Shown: in pieces, positions 25,931 through 34,624 of the stretch
Position numbering within the stretch: position 1 is the stretch's first letter
Layout: each line of letters starts with the position of its first letter
NCBI RefSeq assembly: GCF_902499125.1
Contig: NZ_CABVPX010000042.1
Span: forward strand, 1 to 63,793
DNA from: Burkholderia arboris
GTDB taxonomy: Bacteria; Pseudomonadota; Gammaproteobacteria; Burkholderiales; Burkholderiaceae
Direction: 5' to 3'
Length of the DNA stretch: 63,793 nucleotides
Notes under the pieces: model-generated
Database searches by the model: none
Told to the model about the DNA's origin: nothing
What the model saw: only the letters and a program-made list of their open reading frames with translations
Translations under genes and position numbers: made by a program

Positions 25931-27517
25931 TTACAGGTTCGGCGACAGCGCGAGCGCGTTCGTCAGGTCGCCCATCGGCTGGCCGCCGTTCGCCTTCAGC
26001 GCGTCGTCGCGCTGCTGCAGGCCCGCGAGGCGCGGCAGCGAGAAGCGGCGCGTGATGAAGCGCAGGATCGACGCGGTGTCGTACTGCGTGTGGTCGACGA
26101 AACCCTTCTTCGAGAACGGCGACACGATCAGCGCCGGAATACGCGTGCCCGGGCCCCAGCGATCGCCCTTCGGCGGCGACACGTGATCCCAGAAGCCGCC
26201 GTTTTCGTCGTACGTGACGACCACGACCATGTTCTTCCACTGCGGGCTTGCCTGCAGGTGGGCGATCAGGTTCGCGATGTGCTGGTCGCCGCTCGACACG
26301 TCCGTGTAGCCCGCGTGTTCGTTCAGGTTGCCCTGCGGCTTGTAGAACGCGACTTGCGGCAGCGTGCCCGCGTCGATCGCCTTGATGAACTCGCTGCCGT
26401 CGGTGCCGCCGTCGAGCAAGTGCTGCGCGCGGCTCGTGCTGCCCGGCGCCTGATTCGCGTAGTAGTTGAACGGCTGGTGGTGCGGCTGGAAGTTCGGCGC
26501 CGTCATGTTCGGGCCGTAGATCACGTTGGCCGTGCCGCTTTGCGCGGCCTGCAGTGCCTGGTTCCATGCACCGCCGTACCATGCCCACGACACGCCGGCG
26601 TTGGTCATCAGGTCACCGATGTTCTGCTGCGACTGCGGCGGCAGCGTCGACGCGGCCGACGGATCGGCGAGGTTCGGATTGCCGCCGGAAGCCGCCTTGT
26701 TGCCGCTCGGCTGATACGGCGGCTGCATCGTGTTGATCGCGTAGAAGTCCGGCGTCAGGTTGCCCGAGTTCACGAACTTCGGAATGCCGTCGAGTGCGGA
26801 CGCCGGCGAGTTGGTCGCGAGCTGCAGCGACTTGCCGTCGGCGGCGACGGCCGAGATCGACCCCGCGGCCGGGCTCTTGTCCGCATTCGCGTAGAACGGC
26901 GCGCAGGCGCAGATCAGGTACTGGTGGTTCAGGAACGAGCCGCCGAACGCGCCCATGAAGAAGTTGTCGGCCAGCGTGAACTGCTGCGCGATCTTCCACA
27001 GCGGCAGCTTCGTCGCGTCGGGCGTGTAGTGGCCCATCACGAGGCCGCCGGAGTCGGCCCAGGCGGCGAACATGTCGTTCTTGCCGCCGTTGATCTGCAT
27101 CTGGTTCTCGTAGAAGCGGTGATACAGGTCGCGCGTCGTCACGCTCATCGGCGTGTTGAAGCCGCTCGGATCGTCGATCGCGAACGGTGCGTTCGGCAGG
27201 TTCGCCGTCATCGCTTCCGTCACGGCCGGCGTCACGCCCTTCGCGGTCAGGCCGCCCCAGACCTTCGGCAGCGTCGCGAGCGGCTGGCCGTTGCGGTCCT
27301 TCTGCTGCGCGCTGGCCGCGGTCACGTTCTGCAGACCGTTCGCGCCCGGGAAGTTGCCGTACAGGTTGTCGAAGCTGCGGTTTTCCGCGTAGATGACGAC
27401 GACGTTCTTCACCGTCGACAGGCCCTGCTGCTGCACGTCGTCTCCGCCGCAGGCGGTGAGGGCGGCGGCCGCGGCTACGGCGATCGGTGTAAAGCGAATC
27501 CAGGCGTGGTTTTTCAT
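25931..27517 (-). CDS. acpA: Acid phosphatase AcpA (phospholipase C superfamily lipoprotein)
   Basis: 528 residues. A lipoprotein signal ends in LTAC (Cys23). The phosphoesterase domain carries the superfamily metal and nucleophile landmarks: VVVIYAENRSFDNLYG (about 38-53), later NFFMGAFGGSFLNHQ, and VVTYDENGGFWDHV near 427. AcpA-type enzymes release phosphate from many monoesters at the cell surface. It is divergent from the di-haem peroxidase gene; the 200-224 bp between them contains a Pho-box-like array, in keeping with phosphate-starvation control. Confidence 0.9.
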   Translation of the reverse strand: MKNHAWIRFTPIAVAAAAALTACGGDDVQQQGLSTVKNVVVIYAENRSFDNLYGNFPGANGLQNVTAASAQQKDRNGQPLATLPKVWGGLTAKGVTPAVTEAMTANLPNAPFAIDDPSGFNTPMSVTTRDLYHRFYENQMQINGGKNDMFAAWADSGGLVMGHYTPDATKLPLWKIAQQFTLADNFFMGAFGGSFLNHQYLICACAPFYANADKSPAAGSISAVAADGKSLQLATNSPASALDGIPKFVNSGNLTPDFYAINTMQPPYQPSGNKAASGGNPNLADPSAASTLPPQSQQNIGDLMTNAGVSWAWYGGAWNQALQAAQSGTANVIYGPNMTAPNFQPHHQPFNYYANQAPGSTSRAQHLLDGGTDGSEFIKAIDAGTLPQVAFYKPQGNLNEHAGYTDVSSGDQHIANLIAHLQASPQWKNMVVVVTYDENGGFWDHVSPPKGDRWGPGTRIPALIVSPFSKKGFVDHTQYDTASILRFITRRFSLPRLAGLQQRDDALKANGGQPMGDLTNALALSPNL

Positions 27518-27662
27518 CCGTTGTACTCTCTATCTCTCTCTTGTCGCGTGGGGAACCGGCGCATTCGTGTACCGCCGGTTCGCGAGGTGACCGTGGCATG
27601 TCCGGCTGCACGCATTTTGAGGGTGCGATTTGACAGGCGGGTGTAGGCGTCCTTTCGATTAG

Positions 27663-27702
27663 CTGTCGGCGAGGCGTCATGTAACGGTCATGCGGCTGAC
27701 AT
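27663..27702 (+). promoter_or_regulatory. Pho-box-like array (four 11-bp units)
   Basis: Four 7-nt units in strict 11-nt spacing: CTGTCGG (27663), GCGTCAT (27674), CGGTCAT (27685) and CTGACAT (27696). The PhoB consensus unit is CTGTCAT repeated every 11 nt; matches are 5, 5, 6 and 6 of 7. The orientation favours rightward transcription into the peroxidase gene, but acpA (146 bp the other way) is also a natural PhoB target. Confidence 0.6.
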
Positions 27703-27741
27703 AAACTCCGGCCGCTCATGAACCCACTTTCCGACGAATCG

Positions 27742-29127
27742 ATGAAGCCTCGCCAACCGACAGCCGGCGCGTTCGCGCGTTCGTGGCTGCATCTCGCCGG
27801 CGCATTCGCGCTGGCCACCACGCTCGTCACCCTTGCCGGCTGTGACGGACAGCCCGGTGCCGGCACGCCGTCCGCGCAAGCCGCCAGCGCGGCGAGTGCG
27901 CCGGGCGCTGCGAGCCTGGTTGCGTCCGCAACGGTTGCCGCGAGCGGCGCCGTGGTCGCGACGAACCAGCCGCAGACGCGGGCACAAGTTTACGAAGGCG
28001 TGCGCCGGATGACGGCGCTCGGCAAGCAACTTTTCTTTGACCCTACGCTGTCAGGTTCCGGCAAGCTGGCGTGTGCGTCCTGCCACAGCCCCGATCACGC
28101 GTTCGGGCCGCCCAATGCGCTCGCCGTGCAGTTCGGCGGCGACGACATGAAGCGGCCGGGCTTTCGTGCGGTGCCGTCGCTGAAGTACCTGCAGGGCGTG
28201 CCGCAGTTCACCGAGCACTTCCACGATTCCGACGACGAAGGCGACGAGAGCGTCGACGCGGGCCCGACGGGCGGCCTCACGTGGGATGGTCGCGTCGATA
28301 CGGGCGCCGAGCAGGCGCGCATTCCGCTCACGTCGCCGTTCGAGATGAACAGCTCGCCCGCGAAGGTCGTGCAGGCCGTGAAGGCTGCGCCGTATGCGGA
28401 CGAGTTCCGGGCGGTGTTCGGCGTGAAGGTGCTCGACGACGACGCGGCCACGTTCAAGGCCGTGTTGCGCGCGCTCGAAACGTTCGAGCAGACGCCCGAG
28501 CTGTTCTCGCCGTATACGAGCAAGTACGACGCGTATCTCGCGGGCCGTGCGCAGCTCACGCCGGCCGAGCTGCGCGGGCTGCAGCTGTTCAACGACGAGA
28601 AGAAGGGCAATTGCGCGAGCTGCCACATCAGCCAGCGCGCGCTCGACGGCACGCCGCCGCAGTTCAGCGATTTCGGGCTGATCGCGATCGCGGTGCCGCG
28701 CAACCGCGCGCTGCCCGTCAACCGCGACCCGCGCTTCTTCGATCTCGGCGCGTGCGGCCCCGAGCGCACCGACCTGAAGGGCCGCGACGAATTCTGCGGA
28801 CTGTTCCGCACGCCGTCGCTGCGCAACGTCGCGCTGCGCAAGACCTTCTTCCACAATGGCGTGTATCACACGCTCGAGGACGTGATGCGCTTCTACGTCG
28901 AGCGCGACATCCATCCGGAGAAGTTCTACCCGGTCGTGCACGGCAAGGTGCAGATCTACGACGATCTGCCGAAGCGCTACTGGTCGAACATCAACCGCGA
29001 AGCGCCGTTCGACCGCAAGCGCGGCGAGCCGCCGGCGCTGAACGCGGCCGAGATCAAGGACGTGATCGCGTTCCTCGGCACGCTGACTGACGGATATCCG
29101 CAAACGGCCGCGCCGGCCGGGCACTAG
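27742..29127 (+). CDS. Di-haem cytochrome c peroxidase / MauG family lipoprotein
   Basis: 461 residues from ATG 27742 (an in-frame ATG at 27718 would add 8 residues but leaves almost no leader after the Pho-box-like array). A lipoprotein signal ends LAGC. Two c-type haem motifs CASCH are present (28072-28086 and 28612-28626), as in bacterial cytochrome c peroxidase and MauG-like enzymes. Other family marks: GKQLFFDPTLSGSG before the first haem and FRTPSLRNVALRKTFFHNG near the end. It likely acts on the periplasmic side with electrons from the respiratory chain; true substrate (H2O2 or a protein) unknown. Confidence 0.88.
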   Translation: MKPRQPTAGAFARSWLHLAGAFALATTLVTLAGCDGQPGAGTPSAQAASAASAPGAASLVASATVAASGAVVATNQPQTRAQVYEGVRRMTALGKQLFFDPTLSGSGKLACASCHSPDHAFGPPNALAVQFGGDDMKRPGFRAVPSLKYLQGVPQFTEHFHDSDDEGDESVDAGPTGGLTWDGRVDTGAEQARIPLTSPFEMNSSPAKVVQAVKAAPYADEFRAVFGVKVLDDDAATFKAVLRALETFEQTPELFSPYTSKYDAYLAGRAQLTPAELRGLQLFNDEKKGNCASCHISQRALDGTPPQFSDFGLIAIAVPRNRALPVNRDPRFFDLGACGPERTDLKGRDEFCGLFRTPSLRNVALRKTFFHNGVYHTLEDVMRFYVERDIHPEKFYPVVHGKVQIYDDLPKRYWSNINREAPFDRKRGEPPALNAAEIKDVIAFLGTLTDGYPQTAAPAGH

Positions 29128-29229
29128 ACATTGCAGCACGCATGCTATGCTCGCTCGCTGACGGGCGCGGTGCGTGCCGGTTCGCCGGCCTGCACCGCGC
29201 CGTTCGACCGAACATCCAAGGAGAACAAC

Positions 29230-29616
29230 ATGTCGATGCGTGCATCCCTTTCCGTCGTCACGCGTGTGCTGGCCGGCGCCGCGTGCGCAGCCGCGATGCT
29301 GCCTGCCCATGCGCAGAACAACCTGAACTTCCTGAACGACACGCCGATCAGCTATTTCAGCAAGACCGACCGTGCGTCGCTTTCGAAGGCAGTCGTGCAG
29401 GCGCGCGACGAGGGCAAGGACGGCGAAGTCACGACGTGGCAGAGCAGCGGCCGCGGCACGCAGATCGACGCGAAGCTCACGCCGGCCACGACCGAGACGG
29501 ATGGCAAGACCTGCCGCGAAATCACCACCGAAGTCACCGCGAAGGGCCAGACGATGACCCTCAAGCCCGTCTACTGCAAGACGGGCGCGGGCAAGTGGCA
29601 GCTGCAGAAGCGCTGA
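29230..29616 (+). CDS. Small periplasmic protein, surface-antigen-like domain
   Basis: 128 residues. Start ATG 29230 sits after AAGGAGAACAAC, an excellent ribosome-binding site; upstream in-frame codons lack one. Signal peptide about 1-28 (ending AHA). The mature part resembles the 17-kDa surface antigen C-terminal type domain: WQSSGRGTQIDAKLTP, then TCREITTEV and YCKTGAGKWQL, with two Cys (about 95 and 117) that may form a disulfide. Function unknown. Confidence 0.75.
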   Translation: MSMRASLSVVTRVLAGAACAAAMLPAHAQNNLNFLNDTPISYFSKTDRASLSKAVVQARDEGKDGEVTTWQSSGRGTQIDAKLTPATTETDGKTCREITTEVTAKGQTMTLKPVYCKTGAGKWQLQKR

Positions 29617-29627
29617 GCACGCGTGCG

Positions 29628-30098
29628 ATGAAGCGGGGCGGCGCGCCGCGCACGGTGTCGTGCGGCGTCGTGATCCTCGACGCGGCGGGTCGCGTGTTCC
29701 TCGCGCACGCGACGGATACCACGCACTGGGATATCCCGAAGGGGCAGGGCGAGCCCGGCGAGACGCCGGCCGACGCCGCGCTGCGCGAACTGCTCGAGGA
29801 AACCGGCATCGAGTTCGCGCCCGCGCGGCTGCTCGATCTCGGCCGCTTCGCGTACCGGCACGACAAGGATCTGCACCTGTTCGCGGTGCAGGTGGCCGAA
29901 GGCGAGATCGATCCCGCGCAGTGCACGTGCACGTCGCTGTTTCCGAGCCGTCGCGACGGCTCGATGATTCCCGAGATGGACGCGTACCGCTGGACCGTGC
30001 TGGCCGACATCGACGCGTATGCGAGCCGCAGCCTCGCGCGGCTGTTTCGCACGAAGCTGTCGCTGGCGGACCTGCATCGGCGGTTGTCGGGCGGGTGA
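29628..30098 (+). CDS. Nudix hydrolase
   Basis: 156 residues. A complete Nudix box (GX5EX7REUXEEXGU) is present: GQGEPGE, then TPADAAL, then RELLEETGI (about residues 40-62). Nudix enzymes cleave nucleoside diphosphates linked to another group; the substrate cannot be predicted here. It starts 11 nt after the previous gene and ends at a bidirectional terminator shared with glnS. Confidence 0.9.
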   Translation: MKRGGAPRTVSCGVVILDAAGRVFLAHATDTTHWDIPKGQGEPGETPADAALRELLEETGIEFAPARLLDLGRFAYRHDKDLHLFAVQVAEGEIDPAQCTCTSLFPSRRDGSMIPEMDAYRWTVLADIDAYASRSLARLFRTKLSLADLHRRLSGG

Positions 30099-30123
30099 AT
30101 GTTCCGCTTCGATGCACGCAATG

Positions 30124-30150
30124 AAAAACCGGCCCTTGGGCCGGTTTTTT
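30124..30150. terminator. Bidirectional intrinsic terminator (Nudix gene / glnS)
   Basis: AAAAACCGGCCC, loop tt, GGGCCGGTTTTTT: a GC-rich stem flanked by A-run and T-run, located between convergent genes. It fits termination in both directions. Confidence 0.93.
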
Positions 30151-30205
30151 ATTGGTCGCGCGACGGCGGCTGTCGAAGCCGCCCGCCGCCGTGCGGAGCA
30201 GGCCG

Positions 30206-31915
30206 TCAGGCCGGCTTGCCCCAGCTGTCGCGCAGCCCGACGATCCGGTTGAACACCGGCTTGCCCGGCTTCGAATCGACCCGGTCGGCAACGAAGTAGC
30301 CGTGGCGCTCGAACTGCAGGCGCGTTTCCGGCGCAATGTCGCCGTTGCCCGGCTCGACGTACGCCTGCACGATCTTCTTCGAATCGGGGTTCAACGCCTC
30401 GAGGAAGTTCGCGCCGCCCGCGTCCGGATGCGGCTCCTTGAACAGGCGGTCGTAGATCCGCACTTCGGCCGGCTGCGCATGCTTCGCGCTGACCCAGTGG
30501 ATGTTGCCCTTGACCTTGTACGTGTTCGCGCCTTCCGTGCCCGACTTGCTGTCCGGGAAGTAGTTGCAGTGCACGGCCGTCACGTTGCCTTCGGCGTCCT
30601 TGTCGAAGCCCGTGCACTCGATCACGTAGCCGTAGCGCAGGCGCACCTTGTTGCCCGGGAACAGGCGGAAATAGCCCTTCGGCGGGTTTTCGACGAAATC
30701 CTCGCGCTCGATCCACAGCTCGCGCGAGATCGGGAACGTACGCACGCCGCGATCCGGGTGGTGCGGGTGCACGGGCGCCGTGCACGCTTCCTCGAGGTCT
30801 TCCGGATAATTGTCGATCACGAGCTTCAGCGGATCGAGCACCGCGACCGTACGCGCGGCCTTGTCGTCGAGGTCGTCGCGCAGCGCGCCTTCGAAGATGC
30901 TCATGTCGATCCACGAATCGATCTTCGTCACGCCGATCCGTTCGCAGAACAGGTGGATGCTCTCCGGCGTGAAGCCGCGGCGGCGCACGCCGACGATCGT
31001 CGGCATCCGCGGGTCGTCCCAGCCGTCGACGTGGCCTTCGGTGACGAGCTGCAGCAGCTTGCGCTTGCTGGTGATCGCGTACGTGAGGTTCAGGCGCGAG
31101 AATTCGATCTGTTGCGGCAGCGGGCGCGTGAACATGCCGGCTTCCGCGAGTTCGTTCAGCACCCAGTCGTACAGCGGGCGGTGATCCTCGAATTCGAGCG
31201 TGCACAGCGAATGCGTGATGCCTTCCAGCGCATCCGAGATGCAGTGCGTGTAGTCGTACATCGGATACACGCACCATGCGTCGCCGGTGCGGTAGTGGTG
31301 CGCGTAGCGGATCCGGTAGATCACCGGGTCGCGCATGTTCATGTTCGGCGAAGCCATGTCGATCTTCGCGCGCAGCACGTGCTCGCCTTCCTTGAACTCG
31401 CCGGCCTTCATGCGGCGGAACAGGTCGAGGTTTTCTTCCGGCGTGCGCCCGCGGAACGGCGACGGCTTGCCGCCTTCGGTGAGCGAGCCGCGGTTCGCGC
31501 GCATTTCATCGGCGCTCTGGCTGTCGACATACGCCTTGCCGCGCTTGATCAGCAGCTCGGCGAACTCGTACAGCTTGTCGTAGTAGTCGCTCGCGAAATA
31601 CTGATGATCGACCGCGTCCTTGCGCCAGTCGAAGCCGAGCCAGCGCACCGCGTCGACGATCGAGTCGACGTACTCGACGCTTTCCTTTTCCGGGTTCGTG
31701 TCGTCGAAGCGCAGGTGGCACACGCCGCCGTAGTCGCGCGCGACGCTGAAGTTCAGGCAGATGCTCTTCGCATGGCCGATGTGCAGATAGCCGTTCGGCT
31801 CCGGCGGGAAGCGCGTCTCGACGCGGCCGCCCCATTTGCCGGTGCGGTTGTCGTCGTCGATGATGTTGCGGATGAAATTGGAAGCCGCGGGGGCGTCGTT
31901 GCGTTCGGTGCTCAT
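30206..31915 (-). CDS. glnS: Glutaminyl-tRNA synthetase
   Basis: 569 residues (E. coli 554). Class I synthetase charging tRNA-Gln. HIGH motif in PPEPNGYLHIGHAKS (about 35-49), KMSKS-type loop in ITSKRKLLQL (about 277), and the C-terminal anticodon-binding beta-barrels (about 350-560). Start ATG 31915 matches the family N-terminus; the frame stays open another 90 codons upstream without a site. Presence of GlnRS means direct Gln-tRNA charging. Confidence 0.97.
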   Translation of the reverse strand: MSTERNDAPAASNFIRNIIDDDNRTGKWGGRVETRFPPEPNGYLHIGHAKSICLNFSVARDYGGVCHLRFDDTNPEKESVEYVDSIVDAVRWLGFDWRKDAVDHQYFASDYYDKLYEFAELLIKRGKAYVDSQSADEMRANRGSLTEGGKPSPFRGRTPEENLDLFRRMKAGEFKEGEHVLRAKIDMASPNMNMRDPVIYRIRYAHHYRTGDAWCVYPMYDYTHCISDALEGITHSLCTLEFEDHRPLYDWVLNELAEAGMFTRPLPQQIEFSRLNLTYAITSKRKLLQLVTEGHVDGWDDPRMPTIVGVRRRGFTPESIHLFCERIGVTKIDSWIDMSIFEGALRDDLDDKAARTVAVLDPLKLVIDNYPEDLEEACTAPVHPHHPDRGVRTFPISRELWIEREDFVENPPKGYFRLFPGNKVRLRYGYVIECTGFDKDAEGNVTAVHCNYFPDSKSGTEGANTYKVKGNIHWVSAKHAQPAEVRIYDRLFKEPHPDAGGANFLEALNPDSKKIVQAYVEPGNGDIAPETRLQFERHGYFVADRVDSKPGKPVFNRIVGLRDSWGKPA

Positions 31916-32077
31916 GCGGTTGGCGTCAGGTTGTGTCGGCGCGTCGCGCCGGTTTAATCCTGTAATTCTACCTGACCGGGGTCCGTCCCGCGCGGGTTGC
32001 GGGTCCGGCACCCTGCGTTCGCAATGCGTAACGCAATATATCGAGTCTGTGTCGGCTGTAACACGACGTAAATCGGA

Positions 32078-32107
32078 TTGCCCGCGCCGTTCGGGTTTTC
32101 CTATGAT
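32078..32107 (+). promoter_or_regulatory. Sigma-70-type promoter for the glycine-zipper lipoprotein
   Basis: TTGCCC (32078-32083) and TATGAT (32102-32107) with an 18-nt spacer, about 60 nt before the start codon at 32169. Good match to -35/-10 elements. Confidence 0.55.
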
Positions 32108-32168
32108 GGCTTTACCGATACAACGCCGCCAGTCGTATTTTTTTCCGGGCGGAAGGAAGCCAATAACC

Positions 32169-32378
32169 ATGATGAAGAAGACCACTTTTCTCGTTCGTAC
32201 CGCAGTGATCGTCGCGGCCCTGTCGCAACTCGGCGCATGCGCGATGACGCATACGCAACGTAATGCCGGTATCGGCGCGGCCGCGGGCGGCGCGCTCGGC
32301 TACCTGATCACGGGTGGCCCGGTCGGCACGGTCGCCGGTGCGGCGGCAGGCGGCCTGGTCGGCGCCGGCGTACGCTGA
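32169..32378 (+). CDS. Glycine-zipper lipoprotein (OsmB-like)
   Basis: 69 residues. A lipoprotein signal with LGAC (Cys24) is followed by a glycine-zipper stretch (about 34-68: GIGAAAGGALGYLITGG, then VAGAAAGGLVGAGV). Such short lipoproteins are common, often osmotically or stress induced. A second ATG 3 nt later (32172) could also serve as start. Confidence 0.82.
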   Translation: MMKKTTFLVRTAVIVAALSQLGACAMTHTQRNAGIGAAAGGALGYLITGGPVGTVAGAAAGGLVGAGVR

Positions 32379-32380
32379 TC

Positions 32381-32427
32381 CCGGCCGGCGGATGCCCGCG
32401 ACGCGGGCGCCGCTGAACGCCGGCCGG
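32381..32427 (+). repeat. Stem-loop after the lipoprotein gene
   Basis: Inverted CCGGCCGGCG (32381-32390) and CGCCGGCCGG (32418-32427) enclose a second small hairpin, GCCCGC-gac-GCGGGC. It directly follows the stop codon. No T-run, so termination is only a possibility. Confidence 0.5.
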
Positions 32428-32524
32428 TCGTGACGCCGGTCTGAACGCGTCACGGCCCGCATGAATTTCACGCACATCCCCGGATTTTGACAGGCAGCAT
32501 CAGGGAGAGGAGGGTGTGCGACAC

Positions 32525-32562
32525 TTCGTCGACGCTACATCACGATTCCATTCGTCGACGAA
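32525..32562 (+). promoter_or_regulatory. Repeated TTCGTCGACG sites before the hydrolase gene
   Basis: TTCGTCGACG occurs at 32525-32534 and again at 32551-32560, where it extends to the perfect palindrome TTCGTCGACGAA (32551-32562), ending 6 nt before the start codon at 32569. The arrangement resembles a repressor site overlapping the translation start region. No known consensus recognised. Confidence 0.4.
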
Positions 32563-32568
32563 CCCTCC

Positions 32569-33117
32569 ATGAGCGACCCCTTCGTTTTCGTCCTGCCGGG
32601 CTACGGCAATTCCGGCCCGCTTCACTGGCAAAGCCGCTGGGAGCGCGCCGATGCGCGCTTTTCGCGTGTCTCGATGCCCGACTGGGACCGCGCGTTCCGC
32701 AACGGCTGGTGTCTCGCGCTCGACCGCGCGGTCGAAGCCGCGCGCGGGCCGGTACTGATTGCCGGCCACAGCCTCGGCACGCTGACCGCCGCATGGTGGG
32801 CGACGCGCTATGCGCGCCCGGCCGCGCTCGCGAAAGTGCGCGGCGCGCTGCTCGTCGCGTTGCCCGATCCCGCCGGGCCGGCGTTTCCGGCCGGCGCGCA
32901 CGGTTTCGGCCCGGTGCCGCACGAGCGGCTGCCGTTTCCGACCTGCGTCGTCGCGAGCAGCGACGATCCGTACGGTTCGCTCGCGTTCGCGCGCGGCTGC
33001 GCGCACGCGTGGGGCAGTGAATTCCGTGAAATCGGCCCGCGCGGCCACATCAACGCGGACAGCGGGCTCGGCGACTGGCCGGCCGCGCGCGGCTGGCTCG
33101 ACGCGCTCGCGCGGTAG
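32569..33117 (+). CDS. RBBP9/YdeN-type alpha/beta hydrolase
   Basis: 182 residues. Serine hydrolase fold: oxyanion region LPGYGNSGPLHWQSRW (about 9-24), nucleophile elbow GHSLG with Ser68, acid Asp in SSDDPYGS (about 130), and His in GPRGHIN (about 158). These match the RBBP9/YdeN family (DUF1234-like small hydrolases) of unknown substrate. Convergent with the CoA-transferase gene. Confidence 0.86.
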   Translation: MSDPFVFVLPGYGNSGPLHWQSRWERADARFSRVSMPDWDRAFRNGWCLALDRAVEAARGPVLIAGHSLGTLTAAWWATRYARPAALAKVRGALLVALPDPAGPAFPAGAHGFGPVPHERLPFPTCVVASSDDPYGSLAFARGCAHAWGSEFREIGPRGHINADSGLGDWPAARGWLDALAR

Positions 33118-33150
33118 GCGGGCCGTCCGCCACCGCGCGAGCCTGGCACC

Positions 33151-34371
33151 TCAGATCGCCTGCTTCGCCTTCAGCGCGGCAATCTGCGCGTCGTCGTAGC
33201 CGAGCATGTCGCGCAGCACGTCGCCGGTCTGCGCGCCGAGCAGCGGCGGGGCCGTGCGCGCGTCCGGCGGCGTCGCGCTCATCCGGATCGGGTTGCGCAC
33301 GAGCTTCACGTCGGCGCCGCACGGGTGCGGCAGCGACACCTGCATCCCGCGCGCGATCACCTGCTCGTTGTCGAACACTTCGTCGAGATCGTTGATCGGC
33401 CCGCACGGCACGCCGGCCGCTTCGAGCACGGCGATCCAGTCGGCCTTGCCGCGCGTCTTCACCATCTCCGCGAGGATCGGCACCAGCGTGTCGCGATGGC
33501 GCACGCGCGACGGGTTCGTCGCGAAGCGCTCGTCGTCGGCCAGTTCGGGCCGGCCGCCGGCCTCGACGAACTTGCGGAACTGCCCGTCGTTGCCGACCGC
33601 GACGATGATCCAGCCGTCGCTCGTCTGGAACGTCTGGTACGGCACGATGTTCGGATGCGCGTTGCCCCAGCGCACCGGCGGGTTGCCGCTCGCGAGGAAG
33701 TTGGTGTTCATGTTCGCGAGCAGCGCGACCTGAACGTCGAGCAGCGCCATGTCGATGTACTGGCCTTCGCCGGTCCGGTCGCGGTGCGCGAGCGCGGCGA
33801 GCACGGCGATCGTCGAATAGAGGCCGGTCCCGAGATCGGCGATCGCGACGCCTGCCTTCTGCGGGCCGCCGCCCGGCTCGCCGTCGCGCTCGCCGGTGAT
33901 GCTCATGAAGCCGCCGATTCCCTGCACGATGAAGTCGTAGCCCGCGCGGTGCGCGTACGGGCCCGTCTGGCCGAAGCCGGTGACCGAGCAGTAGACGAGA
34001 TCGGGCTTCACCGCGCGCAGCGAGTCGTAATCGAGCCCGTATTTCTTCAACTGGCCGACCTTGTAGTTCTCGAGCACGACGTCGCTTTGCGCGGCGAGTT
34101 CGCGCACGATCTGCTGGCCCTCGGGCGTCGCGATGTCGATCGTCACCGAGCGCTTGTTGCGGTTCGCCGCGAGATAGTAGGCGGCCTCGGCGGTATCCGC
34201 GCCGTCCGCGTCCTTCAGGTACGGCGGCCCCCAGTGGCGCGTGTCGTCGCCGGCGCCCGGGCGCTCGACCTTGATCACGTCCGCACCGAAATCGGCAAGC
34301 GTCTGCGCGCACCACGGGCCCGCGAGCACGCGGGTGAGGTCCAGCACGCGGATATGGCTCAGGGCACCCAT
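33151..34371 (-). CDS. CaiB/BaiF family CoA-transferase
   Basis: 406 residues from ATG 34371; AAAGGAGAC lies 7-9 nt before it, which rules out the ATG 7 codons upstream. Family III CoA-transferase: LDLTRVLAGPWCAQTLADFGADVIKVE at the start (part: GADVIKVERPG), catalytic Asp region KAGVAIADLGTG (about residue 170), and PCGPINDLDEV near the C-terminal part. It moves CoA between carboxylic acids; the acid is not predictable. Stands alone, divergent from alaS. Confidence 0.9.
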   Translation of the reverse strand: MGALSHIRVLDLTRVLAGPWCAQTLADFGADVIKVERPGAGDDTRHWGPPYLKDADGADTAEAAYYLAANRNKRSVTIDIATPEGQQIVRELAAQSDVVLENYKVGQLKKYGLDYDSLRAVKPDLVYCSVTGFGQTGPYAHRAGYDFIVQGIGGFMSITGERDGEPGGGPQKAGVAIADLGTGLYSTIAVLAALAHRDRTGEGQYIDMALLDVQVALLANMNTNFLASGNPPVRWGNAHPNIVPYQTFQTSDGWIIVAVGNDGQFRKFVEAGGRPELADDERFATNPSRVRHRDTLVPILAEMVKTRGKADWIAVLEAAGVPCGPINDLDEVFDNEQVIARGMQVSLPHPCGADVKLVRNPIRMSATPPDARTAPPLLGAQTGDVLRDMLGYDDAQIAALKAKQAI

Positions 34372-34449
34372 CGTCGAATCGTCTCCTTTCATGGCTGGCC
34401 TGCCTTGTCGGGCAGGGCCGATTGGCATGCCGAGCATCTTAAGGCGAAT

Positions 34450-34489
34450 CGGCCATCCGGGTGGCCCAGCCGGGCCGTCCGGATGGCCG
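34450..34489. repeat. Long perfect hairpin between the CoA-transferase gene and alaS
   Basis: CGGCCATCCGG (34450-34460) and CCGGATGGCCG (34479-34489) form a perfect 11-bp stem, with an inner GGCCC-agcc-GGGCC stem stacked on it. It lies upstream of the alaS promoter and in the leader of the oppositely read CoA-transferase gene. A second smaller hairpin is at 34397-34419. Not a terminator by position. Confidence 0.8.
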
Positions 34490-34507
34490 AGCCGCTTTGC
34501 CGGCGCT

Positions 34508-34539
34508 TTGCCCGGAAGCCGGCCCCGATCCCGTATAAT
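34508..34539 (+). promoter_or_regulatory. Promoter for alaS
   Basis: A perfect -10 box TATAAT (34534-34539) with a weak -35 TTGCCC (34508-34513; 20-nt spacer). The expected start of transcription is near 34546, giving a leader of about 80 nt before the alaS ATG. Confidence 0.6.
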
Positions 34540-34624
34540 CGATCGTTTCCGAATCCATGCCGTCGAGCGCCCACCAAGGGCGCCGGCGTTTGAAGCCGTC
34601 TTTGCCAGACTGTCCCCGCACGCC

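Noticed and set aside
34540..34624. Leader of alaS considered as a riboswitch or T-box
   Set aside because: Only about 80 nt with no specifier loop or known aptamer pattern; T-boxes are also not expected in this group.
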